Shown here: positions 12,501 through 26,578 of the stretch, piece by piece
Numbering within the stretch: position 1 is the first letter of the stretch
Layout of the letters: each line of letters begins with the position of its first letter
Assembly (NCBI RefSeq): GCF_037893015.1
Contig: NC_133666.1
Span: 653,160,957 to 653,224,956, forward strand
Length of the DNA: 64,000 bases
Source: Macrotis lagotis
Taxonomy: Eukaryota > Chordata > Mammalia > Peramelemorphia > Peramelidae
Direction: 5' to 3'
The notes under the pieces: generated by a model
Told to the model about the DNA's origin: nothing
What the model saw: only the letters and a program-made list of their open reading frames with translations
Database searches by the model: none
Made by a program: the position numbers and the translations under genes

Positions 12501-15500
12501 AAAAAGTCATTCCAATTGACAAATGGTCAAAAGGGTATGCAAAGGCAATTTTCAAATGAGGAAATCAAAGCTATCTATAATCACATGAAAAATTGCTCTA
12601 GGATTCTAGTCAAAATTTAGAAGGGCAGAACCCACAGAAATACATTTTCCCAGTCCAAGATAGTTCTAAGAAGTTCCACAGGAAAGGTGTGTTTCACCAG
12701 GACCGGGAATTGGAAAAAGCACTGGAAGCAGCGCAGCCCGGAAACAGCTTGAAGGGGCAGAGAGAATTCTGCTACACCAGAATGAGTGTGGAGTAAGGAA
12801 CACTAGCCACAGAACCTGCAGGGAGAATTGGGAGAAACCAGCCTGCACCTCCAGAGCACAGCCCACAGACAGTAAGGGGATCAAGGGAGAATGAAGAAAT
12901 TTCTCTGCTCTCTCTGGAAGCAGGATTCTGCTGTTTGCCCACACTCAAATCCAGGTTGCAGTTTGGTCTTCCATACTAAAATAGTTGAACAGGGTGCCTC
13001 CTTACAGCTCTGGGGCAGGAGAGTGCTGTGGTCATCTACATATCAAAGCACAGGCAAGAAAGCATAAGACCTTGGAGGAATAAAGGTCCCAGTGGGGTGT
13101 CCCCTCAAAAAAACCCCAAAGGCCTTGGAAGCATTGTAAATTAGTCTTGGGCTGAGGAAATGAGTAAACAACAGAAAAAAAAGAATCTGACTACAGAAAA
13201 TTACTTTAGTCCCATGGAAGATCAAAACACATACTCAAATGACAACAAAATCGAAGTTTCCATATCCAAAACCTCTAAGAGAAATAGAAAATGGGCTTAA
13301 ACTATGGATGAGCTGAAAAAGACTTTGAAAAGCAATTTAAGGAGGTGGAGGAAAAATTGGGAGGAGAAATGAGAGCAATGCAGGAAAAATCATGAAAACC
13401 AAATCAGCAACTTGGTGAAACAAATACAAAAAATACTGAAGAAAATAATACGTTAAAAACCAATTTAGGCCAAATGGAAAAAGCAAGATGAAAGGCAAAT
13501 GAGAAGAATGCCTTAAAAAGCAGAATTGGCCAGCTGGAAAAGGAGATAAAAAAAAGCTCTCTGAAGAAAATAGTAACTCTGGGGCAGCTAGGTGGCGTAG
13601 AAGATAAAGCACTGGCTCTGGAATCAGGAGTACCTGGGTTCAAATCTGGTCTCAGACACTTAATAATTACTTAGCTGTGTGGCCTTGGGCAAGCCACTTA
13701 ACCCCGTTTGCCTTGCAAAAACCTTAAAAAAAATAATAACTCTTCAAATGCAAAATGGAACTAAAGGAAGCTGATGACTTTACAAGAAATCAGGAAAAAA
13801 TAACTCTTCCAAAAAAGCCAAAAATTAGAAATACAGCAAAATTGCCCTGAGATCCTAAAAGCAGAGGATAAAATAGAAAAAGAGAGAATCCACTGGTCAC
13901 CTCCTGAAAGAGATCCCAAAAGAAAAACTTCCAGGAATAGTATGGCCAAATTCCAAACTCCCAAATCAAAGAGAAAATTCTAAAAGCTGCCAGAAACAAA
14001 CAATTCAACTACCAAGGTTCCATAGTCAGGATTACACAGGATTTGGCAGGATCTACATTAAGGGCTCGCAGGGATTGGAATATGATATTCTGGAAGTCAA
14101 AAGATCTTGGTTTACAACTGAGGATCAACTATCCAGCAAAACTGAACATTCTCTTTCAGGGGATGAGATGGACTTTCAATGAAACAGGGCACTCTTGAAC
14201 ATTCCTATTGAAACAAAAAGAGCTGAACAGAAAGTTTGATCTCCAAGTACAGGACTCTGGTGAACCATAGAGGGGGTGGATGAGAAGGCCTAACTATGAG
14301 GAACTTAATGATATTGAACTGTTTGTATTCCTGCATGAGAAGAAGATACTGATAACTCACATGAACTTTCTCATTTATAAGAGCTGTTAGAAGGAGCATA
14401 TATAGACAGGGCACAGGAAGGAGTAGAATATAATGGTATAATATAGTAAGAAGATGGAGTCAATGAATAATAAAGAAAAGTACTGGGAGGAAGGGAAAGG
14501 AAATGAAGAAGAAGCTAAGAAATTTCACATAAGAGTCAAGAAAAAACGTTTTCAATGGAATGGAAAGGGGGGATGAGTGAGCATTCTCATCAGAAATGGC
14601 TCAGAGAGGAAATAACATAAACACTTAATAGGGCATAGAAATCTATCTTATCCTAGAGAAAAATGAGAGGAAAGGGATGGGATAAGGGGGAAGATCATCA
14701 TGGAGGAAGGGATGGGATAAGATCATCATGGAGAGAGTTTTCAGATACATCACACTTCTAAACAGGGACAGGATGAAAGGAGAGAGAGAGAGAGAATGGA
14801 ATAAATGAGAGTTGGGAGGAATAGAGTGGAAGGATATACAGCTAGAAATAGTAACTGTAAGAAAAATAATGAAGTAACTTCTCTGGTAGACTTATGGATA
14901 AAGAAAGCAATTCATCCCAGAGACAGAGCCGTTGGAATCTGAACACAGACTGAAGTACACTTTTTTTTCCTCTTTCACTATTCTTGAGGTTTCTCATCTT
15001 TCTGGAGAGGAAGGGGGGATTTATGTTTATTATCATGAGATTATTGTAATAATATAAAATAAATAAACCAAAAAAATAAAATAAAAGGGGAAAAGACATC
15101 TAAGAAATGTTGCAAAGTGAAGAGAGCAGAACAAGGAGATTGTGGGAAAGGTTACTCAAGATACAACACACTTTTGGACAAGGCCAGGATGAAAGGAGAG
15201 AGAGGATAGAATAAATGAGACTGGAGGAATAGAGTGGAGGGAATAGCAACTGTGGGAAAAATATTGAAGCAACTTCTCTGGTGGACTTATGATAAAGAAA
15301 GCAACTCACCCCAGAGACAGAGACATTGGAATCTGAATACAGACTGAAGTATACTTTTTCACTCTCATTATTCTTTGAGGCTTCTCATCTTCTGGGGGGG
15401 GGGGGGGTTGGGTTATGTTTACTCTTAACAAAATCATTGCAGTAATTTCAGAAAACAAATAAATAATTGTTCTAAATCATCTGAGGTACTAATTCACGCC

Positions 15501-16162
15501 TCTCAGATTGGTGAATATTACCAGAAAGGATAATGATCAATGTTGGAAGGGATGTGGGAAACCTGGGACACTAATGCATTGTTGGTGGAGCTGTGAACTG
15601 ATCCAACAATTCTGGAGAGCAATTTGGAATTATGCCCAAAGGGCAATAAAAATGTGCCTATTCTTTGATCCAGCAATGCCACTGCTGGGTCTATACTCTG
15701 AGGAAATCATGAAAAAGGATAAAAACATCACTTGTACAAAAATATTCATAGCAGCTCTTTTTCTAATGGCAAAGAATTGGAAATTGAAGGGATGCCCACC
15801 AATTGGGGAATGGCTGAACAAATTACAGTATATGTACATTATGGAACACTATTGTTCTATAAGAAATCAAGAGGGATGGGATCTCAGAAAATTCTGGAAA
15901 GACTTGCATAAATTGATGCTGAGGGAGATGAGCAGAACCTGAAGAACATTATATACCTTGACAACAACATGGGGTAATGATCAACTTTGATGGACTTGCT
16001 CACTCCATCAGTGCAATAATCAGGGACAATTTTAGGGGATCTCTGATGAAGAATATCTATACCCAGAGAAGGAACTGTGGAGTTTAAACGAACACAAAGG
16101 ATTATTTTCTTCAATTTTTAAAAAGTTGTCTTATGTGTTACATCTCTTATGTTTTCCTTCTT

Positions 16163-16207
<45 letters not shown>

Positions 16208-19200
16208 TTTTTCTCTCACACCATCCAATTTTGATCTCTGTATATCATGGAAACAAATGTAAAGACTATATTAGATTGTCTTCTGTTGAGGGTAGAGGGG
16301 AGGGAAGGGAGGGAGGGGTAAAAATTTGTACAATTCAAAACCTTGCAAAAAAAGTGATTGGTAGAAAAATACTATTGTATGTAATTGGAAATAAATAAAA
16401 TTTATATAATTAAAAAAATTGTCCCCCTTCTTAATGGTACTCTCCCAATCGACTATATTCAAAAGCTCAGTTCTCAACTTATCCCTCTCTCTTATGCTCC
16501 AAATACTGTCAGTAGTTCTGGTGATGTGTCCAACTTAGTATTTCTCAAAGTCCTTCCTTCTCTTTTTTTTTTTTTGCAAGGCAAATGGGCTTGCCTAAGG
16601 CCACACAGCTAGGTAATTATCAAGTGTCTGAGGTCAAATTTGAACTCAGGTACTCCTGACTCCAGGGCCAGTGCTCCACCCACTGCACTACCTAGCCACC
16701 CCACCTCCCTTCCTCCTCTTCTGTACCAACCGTAGTTCAGGTCCTTATTACTTCACACTTGATCTTTTGCAATAGCTACTGCTTCAGGCTCCATTCTCAG
16801 TCTTCCTATTCCTGGCTGGAGAAGGATCAATTATGTACAGGATAAAAATCCTTAGCCTAGTATTTGAGATCCTCTCTCATATAGTATCAATCTAACTTTT
16901 CAGTCATATTGCCCTCTACACTTTATAAAAACTTGATGACCTCACAGTTCAGGCCTTATCGATCGACAGACCAGTCTCACTACCTTCAGAACTCACTTCC
17001 TGATCTTTGAGGTCATCACTGCACAGGCTTTTTCATTCATCTAACTTTTCCAGGTTTAAGAAAGCTGACACAAGTATGATCATCTAAAGCCAATCAAACT
17101 TACAAGTGTAGGATTTTCTATCACATCTTTGGAGACTTCCTCCTTGAATCCCTCCACATGATCTCTCCCATGGACGAATTTGGAGGTCATCTTCAACAAG
17201 TGATTTCCTCTCCTTTCACTCTCTTTTAACTCCCTACAATCTAGATTCTAATTTTGTATTACACTGAAACTTCCCTCACCAAAATTACAAATCTCTTTAA
17301 TTTTCAAATCCAATGGTCTTTGCTCAATTCTCATTCTCCTTTACTCTTCCACAACTTCTGATACTATCACTCTCTTCTCTCTGATATCCATGACTAGAAT
17401 GCTCACCTTTCTCATAACTGCTTCTTGATTTTTCCCCAGCTTCCAAAGGAGTTTTATTTCTAATACCTTCCCTCTTCCTAATTTCCTAATAATCCTGTTT
17501 GTTTGCTTGTTGTCTCTATTAGGTTTTGAGTTTCTCAAAGGAAGGGGGACTGGCTTTTACCTTTCTTTATGTCCTGAATGCTTGGCACAGATTGAGTGCT
17601 TAATAAAGGCTTCCTGAATGATTTAACTCTTATTTGGCAGCGGTCGCACAGCTTGCCATTGTCATTTGCTATGCATGTACATAGACTGAACTCCCAGAAA
17701 ACAGGTTCCTCTCAATGCCAAGGGTGTTGAGCACATAGCAACAGATCAATTATGTTACACCACCTTGATTCTTGAATATTGTCTTATTTATCTCTGGTCA
17801 GCATCTTCTTGCACTTAGGGGACTGTTACACAGATTTGTTTCTAATCTGCTTACAAGATAGTAAAGTTTTTTTTCTGGATAAAATTGAAAGAGAAGAGAC
17901 AGACAGGTGAGATCTAACAGCCTCCTGTTGTGAAACCAATAAAACCATGGCTGGAAACCTCCTCTGAAGTCCCACCTGGGACTCAGTAGCCCAGATACAG
18001 CCAGAGCAACCTTCTGTCTTTTGTTGGTTGGTTAGTTGTCCTTGGTGTGTAGAAAGGCCCCAAATGACATCACTATTTGAAGTCAAGGTACAGTGCATCT
18101 GACTGGCTGATCAGACCAAAATGAGCTTAGAAGATTCTACATATGAACATTTGGAGTAGACAGACGTCTCTTAAGTTTTGAACGTCTGATGTTTGTTTTG
18201 AGCCACTGGAATTCTGCTTTCCTCATAGAGCACAAAGCCACCTTTGATGTGGGCACACCATGCTGGGAAGTCCTGTCTAGTAACTCCTTTGTCTCATAAG
18301 CAATTCCAAAGTTCTTTTCAGAAGACCTTGGGAATGGTCTTGTATCACTTCCTCTAACCTCCATGTGAGCACTTGCATTGTGTAAGTTCTCCATAAAAGT
18401 CTTTTAGGCAAATATGTTTGGCATTAGGTCAATGTGGCCAGCCCACTGAAATTGTACTCTGCAACCGAATTTGAATGCTTGACAGTTCAACTTGAGAAAG
18501 GACCTCAGTATCTGGTATTTTATCCTTCCAGGGGACCTTCAGAATCTTCCTAAAACAATTCAATTGGAAGCAATTCAGTTTCTGGGCATGGTGCTGGGTA
18601 AACTGTACAGGTTTTGAAGGCATACAACAATAAGTTCAGTTCAACAGCTCTGCAAACCTTCAGTGTGGTAGGCAGTGTAATCTTTTTCCTCTCCCACACT
18701 TTCCTTCAGAGTCTCCCAAACACTGGGTTACCTCCAGCAATGTGTTTGTCAATCTCATCATCTATATGGACATTCCTGGAAAATAAACTACTAAGGTAAG
18801 TGACCTTAACCATAATATTGAAAATTTCTCCACATGGTATAACCAATGATTCCAAGCATGGATGATACTGTGGTGGAGAACCTGTTTTCTTAGTTTTAAT
18901 TGTCAGGCCAAAATTAGCATAAGCAGTGGACACTTGATCTGGTGCATGTCAATCTCAGAGGCTACACTGAGGGCACAATTATCTGCAGGGGAGGGATAGT
19001 CACTCTACCTTCATTTCAGTTTTGGCTTATATCCTTTTCTAGTTAAATAATTTACTATCAACCCAGCAGGTGACTTTGAATGCACTTACATCCTTGTTGA
19101 AGGAGTCTGGCAACACACTGAAAACATCATTCGGAAAAGCATGGAAGTAAGCAGACAGCTCTGATTCTTCATAGGTGACTGGGAAAGCAAGAGAGCATCA

Positions 19201-22200
19201 TCCGTTATTCAGAACCCAGGTAAGCATGGCATCATGAAACTGTTGTACAATTCTGATGAACTTCTCTGGGAAATCAAATTTTCCCTTGATTTTCCACAAG
19301 CCTCCACAACTGCACAAATTCAAAGGCCTCAGACAGATTGAAAAACATTGTGTACAAACCTCTATTCAGCTCTTTGCATTTTTCCTGGAGTTCTTGGGTA
19401 GCAAACAGATATCAACAGTTCCTTAGCCCTTTCTGAAGCCACAGTGGTTCTAGGATAGGTATCCATCTTCCAGATGAAGGGATCAGTCTATTAAAGTGAA
19501 CTCTGGCAAGAACCTTGCCAGCAATGGCTAAGAATAAGACACACACTCCCTTTTCCTCGGTGTGATTGTCACAAGATAACTTATTTCCTTTCCTTTGTAG
19601 AGATGGAGAATGGATGCATCCTTGAATTCTTGAGGATAACTTTCCCTGGTCATATGATCTAGGAGATTTGTCAGCTTTTCTATGAGTGGTGGACCCCTGC
19701 CTTATTAATATCAGCTGAAAAACAATCAATACCAAGGACTTTGCCCACATGAGAAGAACTGAATGGCACTGAAAACCTTCAGCTGGAATTTTGCCTCTAG
19801 AGGGATTGGCTTCAACCTGCAGTATATGTTCAATAGATTTAGCCCTGATGATGATGGTCTTTTGAGAACACTCTGGAAGTGTTCAGTCCATCTCTCCAGG
19901 AACATGTCCTTATCACGAATCTGGCATTATCATGCTGAGTAGTTGAGATGCATAGGTCTCTGACCTATGTCAAAATATTATAAAAGCACTTTGGATTGTT
20001 ATTATCAGTGTTAAACTGAACTTCATCTGCCTTCTTACTGCGTCAAAAATCCTGCAACTTTCTAAATTTTGTTTGTACTTTATTTCTGAAGGATTTGAAA
20101 CATTGCCTTCCTAGAAATGGATGAACTATCTTGCTATTAAGCCTGTAAAATTCTCATTTTTTTATTTAGCAGCTTCTGAATTTTCCCATCATTTCTTCAA
20201 ATGAATCTTGATGTGTTTGAGTGTTCTGACCCAGGTGAATAGTTGGTTCTTGCCCTTTGTTATCAAATAAGATCAAAACAAAATCACTATGCTTGAGACA
20301 AATTACAGTGTATCCAACTGTGCTTGATCAGACCAATACAAGCTTGGAATGCTCTACCAGAGGTTGGACATAGAGAGTCCATGTGAACACCTAGAGTGGT
20401 GAACACCTAGAGTGCTTACTCTAAACTTACATATGTCAAATTTCCTTTGAGCTGCTTCATTTCAGCCTTCCTGCAGCACCCTCAATAATGAGGACACCAT
20501 GTGGGGCAATCCTGTGCCAGCATCTCCCATGCTGTACAATCAATTCTAAAATTCTTAAGAGGTCTTCAGGGTGTCCCAATATCACTTCTTCTAACCCTCT
20601 TGTGAGCGCTTGCTCAGTGTGAATTCTCCATAGATTAGTTTTTTGGCAAGTGTAAATCTAGCACTCTAACAATACACTCTCTGTAGTGTTGGAATGCATG
20701 GCAGTTTTAGCTCAAGAAAGGACCTCAGTGTCTTCTATCTTATCTTGACAGGTGATCTTCAGAATCCTCCTAAGACAATTTAAATGGAAGTCACTCAGGT
20801 TTTACAGGCATATAACAATGAGGTTAGCACAATGGCTCTGTAGACCTTCACTTTGGTAGTCAGTCTAATATCTTTTCTCTCCCACGTTTTCTTTCAGAAC
20901 CTTTCAAATACTGAGTAATGAGAATGTCAAACTCATTGTCAATATGCCCCTCCTTGAAAAGGACACTGCCAAGTTAAGTGAACTTGTCCACAATTATCAA
21001 AATGTCTCCATTTGCTGTAATTGAAGGTTTCACATATGGGTGGTATGGTGCTGACTAATGGAGCACCTGGGTTTTCTTGGTGTTAATTATTAGGCCAAAA
21101 TTAACACAATTGGCAGAGAATCCATTCTTTGTTGCATCTCAGCTTCAGAGGGTGCATTGAGTACAAACAGAAGACCATGCACCAACATTCCTCAAGTCCT
21201 CTATTCTTCCCAGGTGAATAAATGCAGTGTTGTACACCAAATCTCTGAAAGCTGCCTACTCCTTTTCTGCTCCATTGTTGACAACTGTGTACTGGCTATT
21301 TTTCCCTCTAAATTAGCAACAAACTATTCACTTTTGGACAAGTACTCTAATCTTTTAACTTGAAGTCTTCAGATAATTGTCTTGCCTTGGGTCACCTCTT
21401 GTGTTGAATGCAAATGTTTAGTTTGGAGAAGATAAGTCTATGATCTGTCCAACAAGCCTTGCCACATTGCCTTCATTATTCTTACATTTTGCTTATCTCT
21501 TCCTTTGTAAGGATTAACTGTATTAATTAAAATAATTAATTAAATGCCCACATTTGCTATGAAGGTACATCCATTAAGTATTATTGTATTTAGGCAAACG
21601 GAAGACAGTGTTGGTGATAAAAGGTCACGATACACAAGTCTTCAGTAGTAAGTGAATACTGCCAACTCCATTCCTCCTAAGGACTACCTGCCATGTCTGA
21701 CAGTTTGTTCTAAAGTCATCCAGAATCACAAGCTTTCTTTCCCTTGGCAAATTAATGACGAGGGGCTTCTGGTCTTCATACAAGGTTGTTGACTCACAAT
21801 TGGTTTTGATTGTGAAACCTACACCAGCTTCATGGTGCTCCCCATCACTGGCCACTCCAGATAAATGTGTATCCAGCTCTGCCTTCAGTAAGCTGGCTTT
21901 CCATCTGACAGCCTTGTTTCATTCAGAGCTATTTGAATGCAATAACTGTTGACTTCTCTCACAAGAACTGTTTGTCTACTGGATTTTATTTTATCAATAA
22001 TGAGTGGAATTCATATTTGAATAATTTTTTTTACATTTCTTTGTTTTTCAATCACTAGGTAGGATCCCTCATTTGCTGTTAAGCAGGCCAAAGTAGGGTG
22101 AAGTAGGCAATTTTTTGGGTCCCTTTTTCTAGCCCCTTCTTCAGCCACAAGGTAAACAGTGTGGTCCTTAAAAATAGGCTGCTCAGATAGGGGGGCTGCT

Positions 22201-25200
22201 GCTTCAGCTCAGTGAGAAGATGACAACCTGGGCTACCTGCATGCAGTTTTGACTATAGCTCCAGTATATCTAGACCTGCTACTTCATCACATGCCAGTTG
22301 TTATAGGGGAGTAAAAATGGTTAAAATGGTATGTGATTTCTTTTGACTTATGCATAAATTGGATTTAAGTGAGGTAGAGCAGTTGGAAGTTGCCTCCCTA
22401 TCTTCCAGAATCATCCAAGTTTAGTGACAAGACAAAAGCCAAGATGACTGGCAATGGCTTGAGTCATAGTAGATCACCTTGGTGTTTGATGACCAAGCAC
22501 TAAGTACTCCATAGCATCCTTCAGTCACTTCCATTACCATTGTTCTCATTTACTCATTCTGCTGGGGACAATCTTCACATGCTTGAGGTAGACAGGCCCC
22601 CCCCCCCATCACCAGTAGATTTGAGACCACCCCCATTCAGTTACCCTCAACCTAGTTTAGCCTGTCTGTCAAAATGGTTTACCAGGGATAAGTTGCTGTG
22701 CATGCTCTGGTTTCCTGGAGCCACAGATGAGAGTTAGGTGAATCAGGTAGATACCAAAAGTGAAAAGCAGCCCTGAAAAGGGCTTGGCAGTCTTCACTAT
22801 ACTAAGAGTTACTAGTTTTCCCTATACATCTATACACCTTAAATGTCTTTTGTTAATGTTCTGTCAAATGTCAAGCACTGCTTAAATCACAGAAATTAAA
22901 GTGCAGAGAATGTCAAAATTGAGAGGGTTTGAAGAGTTGAGAAAATGTACCTCCCTTCCTTATTTGCAAAGGACAGAAACTATAGCTAGAGAATACACAC
23001 ACACACACACACACACACAATTCACCCTTTACATAAATTCACAGCATACAAATTCAACTTCATGCAAAGACTTCTGAGAAAAACTTTCATTTCAAAAAAA
23101 TTGGGAAAATTTTTTTTACTATATGCTACTGTGTTTGCTTCATTTCTCTCTGCTCTTGCCCCTCTCCTTGGTGTTCCATGGTCCCCCCTCCCTTCCCCCC
23201 CCAAAAAACTATCAAGCAGAACCTGCTCATTTTATAAATAAACTGAAGCATGGAGAGGCTGGGTGATCTACTTGACATTACACAACTAATCAGTAGCAGT
23301 TTCAGTATATTAAAACAGTCCACTTCTATATTTTGCTTCATTTTCTTGCCCTTGTCCTAGCTATATGGAAAGTAGCTGGGCAGAACAGGGAAGCACAGAG
23401 TAGACAATTAAATTCAACAAGGAGCTCATGTTGTCTAAGTGCCAGATAGATCAGTGAAATCTATCCCATTACCAGTTAAATCTTTAAGAAAATGTTCATC
23501 ACCTTCATTTCCAAATGTGACCCTGGCACAGGATTGCCAATGGATCTTACATAGAAGGAGCAAAAGAAGCAAAGTAGTTAATCAAAATAACCCACATAAG
23601 TCTAAGTCTTACAGTAATACATACTTCTCACTCTATATGTAAATGAATTTTTATAAAATGTGAATTTGTGAGGAAGGGGACAGCACATGATTCAAGAACA
23701 CAATGGGCCTGGGGACAGAGAATTGAAAGCAGGAACAAGGAACATGTGGACACCAGGGCTGGCCTTACTGGGGCCTGGTTAGAACAAAGAAGAACACATA
23801 GGGGGTGAGGAGAGCAAATACATTGTACCTGAGCATGGATGGAAGATAGGGATCAAACATGTGAGAGGGTAGGCAGAATAAAGGTCTCCTCCTTTGGCAC
23901 AAGAGGCCTCAAGCCAAGTCCTGGTTCAGCTGTGGTGGCAATCTGTTCTGCTTTCACTTGGAAGGTGTTTTGTGTGTGTGTGTATGTGTGTGTGTTGTGT
24001 GTGTGTGTGTTTGTGTCCATGGAACAGCAAGGAGAGGTACAAGAGCAGAGTGAGATAAAAAGAACACAGTAGCATACAACAAACATTTGCTTTTTTCCCA
24101 GGTTTTTTGGAATAAGAATTTCTCGTTGAATTTATATAAAGTGATAATTGTATGTATATACAATGTTCTATAGCTATAGTTCCAATTCTTTGCAAATAAA
24201 GGAAGGAGCTACATTTTTCTCAACTCTTTAGGCAAAGACTTAATGACCACTTCTTTTTTTGAGGGATGGGAGGTGGTGGTGGGAGAGGTTGTTATTTTGA
24301 ATGAACTTTAAATGAAATCTTCTATTTCTTATACATTATAGTTATCCCAAGCACTCACCTGCAGAGAGTGAATATACCAAATAGCATTTTTGAAAGAGAG
24401 AAAAGTTATTAGGACAACTGTTCCATCCATACATTGAAAGAGGATGAAAACAAGGAACTACTTATTTATTTTTTTTAAATACTCTTTCCTAATATAGCCC
24501 ATTGAGAATGCAAAGACTATTAGGTCTAGGGAACAAAGTGTTCTTTGTGGCTGTGGTGGGGAATCAAACTAGCTGTCTGAAGGATCAGTAAGATGAGGAA
24601 CCCCGTTTCCTCAACTTCCTACCAATAAGCACTCTTCCTTGACTCATCTTGATAAGGAAACCTATTGTGACAAAAGTTCTCCCTATCCTCTAGTTCCCTG
24701 ATATATCCCAACTCATCCCCAGCAGGTATCTTTGAAAGAGTGGGACAAAATCTTTACACCACACACTGGAGATTACATGCCCTTCCTTAACTTAAAGAAG
24801 AGAAAACTTGGGAGGGAGAGGGGGAAATCTTCATTAGTAATAACAGTAACATTTACAGAGCATTTAGGAAAGTCAGTACTGAGTAGTTAAGAGATAGGGC
24901 CCTGGTCACAGTCAGGATCAAGATTTGAACTCCCATCTTCCTGACTCCTAAAACTAGCATCGTTTACCCTAATCGTGTTGCCTCTTGAAACACTGTCCAA
25001 CTCTGAAATTCTGTTCCCTTTCACTCCACCCTCTTTTCCTCTTGCCTTTTTACTTCAAAATGAAAGAAGAGCAAGAGTTCTTTGTAGTTGTATATTCTCA
25101 GAACCTAGCAATAAAGCAGTCACACTAAAGAAATGTCTGCTAACTGAATGACTGATGAAATGAAAGTCCTCTCTGTACTTGACCAAGAACATCCACCAAA

Positions 25201-26530
25201 AGTGTTTATGCAGCACTGACCCAAAACTTCCAATGAAGGGGAGGCACCACTTCCAGTTCACCACATTTTTTATTTTTTAAGTTTTTGCAAGGCAATGGGG
25301 TTAAGTGGCTTGCCCAAGGCCACATAGCTAGGTAATTATTAAGTGTCTAAGGCCAGATTTTGAACGCAGGTACTTCTGACTCCAGGACCGGTGCTCTATC
25401 CATTGTGCAACCTAGCCACCCCCAGTCGACCACATTTTTAATTTGCTTCGATAGTTAGGAAATTTTTCTTTATATTGAGACAAAAATCTGATAATCTGTA
25501 ACTCCCATTGACTGTTCCTTGTCTATCCTTTGGGGTCAAATTGAGCAAAAGTAATATCCCACCCAACCTTTTAATTTGCAATTCCTTCAATGGACCCCAA
25601 TATGGCAAGATCTCTCATCTCCTCATCATGCAATGTTGGTCTTCCTTCCCCAGATTCTTCTTCCATTGCCAATGTTCTTTCTAAAACATATCTTGCTTTT
25701 AATACAACCTTCCAAATATGGTCTGAGAAGGGGAAGAGGACACAAGGTTGATCATAGTTGCTCATTCTAAGTCACTATACCTTTCAATGAAGTCCAAGGT
25801 CCCATTAACCTTCTTGGATACTGGGTTGTCCTGTGACTCATAATGAGCTGATGGGCTAGGGAAATCCCCAAATCTTTATGAGCTGTTGTTTAACTTAACT
25901 AAGCCTTTTCCATCTTGAGTTTATAAAACTGATTTTGGTATTCCAAAAATAGTACTTATCTTTACCTCCAAACTATTAAGATGATTATATCCTTTCATCC
26001 AACATTTCAGCCATACTTCCCAGCATATCACTTTTCTCCAAGTCTCTGATAAAACATTAAACAGCCCGGGGTCCATGGCAGATCACTGAAGCACTCTGCT
26101 AGAGACCCCTTTTTTTTCCAAGATGATTTCAGACAGGATTCTGTGGTTGCTACACTCCAAATGACCCATAGTCATGAAAATGTTTTGCTACTTACTATTT
26201 GCTACTTACTATTAAAGACGACATTGTTGTCCTTGAAATCTTTCCACTGTTGATACCATTTTGAATCCTTGTGCAGCACAACTCCCATTGCTTCCCTGGG
26301 GAAAATCACAAGGCATTCATTTCATCAGTAACCTTGGCCTGAAGTCTGAAAAGGGAACATGATAGATACTTCCAGAAAAACCATCAATGGTCAAAACTTC
26401 CCAGTCCAGCCCACATATTCATCAAGTAATTGTTTACCTGCCCGACCCTATCCTTGTTTTCCTGCCTTTTTCAGATTGTAACAATCCTGCCCCATGTTTT
26501 TGTCACAGATGAATTTACTGCTCTATGATA

Positions 26531-26578
<48 letters not shown>

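Larger units (their letters stand above)
12602..15463 (+). mobile_element. HAL1-like LINE with two 3' tails, inserted in L1
   Basis: Carries an L1 ORF1-like coiled-coil region (about 13270-13870) and a C-terminal domain resembling ORF1p (about 13950-14165: KEKILKAARNKQFNYQGS, RITQDLAGSTLRARRDWN, LRINYPAKLNILFQG), with frame breaks. No ORF2 follows; instead a long 3' region comes directly, as in HAL1. That 3' region is present twice (14760-15060, 15165-15463). A SINE is nested at 13581-13731. Confidence 0.7.
11830..26209. other. TIMM44 intron 7, retrotransposon-rich
   Basis: 14.4 kb, mostly old LINE and SINE sequence itemised separately (12287-16430, 16560-17625, 18088-22740, 24850-24975, 25268-26145). 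Stretches 17626-18087, 22741-24849 and 24976-25252 hold only simple TG/CA repeats and nothing I recognise. Confidence 0.65.

Noticed and set aside
15508..15942. 144-codon open frame as a host gene
   Set aside because: Its text is the C-terminus of L1 ORF2, within an element with L1 3' UTR and tail.
20384..20417. Tandem GAACACCTAGAGTG duplication
   Set aside because: A small duplication within a dead LINE, with no sign of function.
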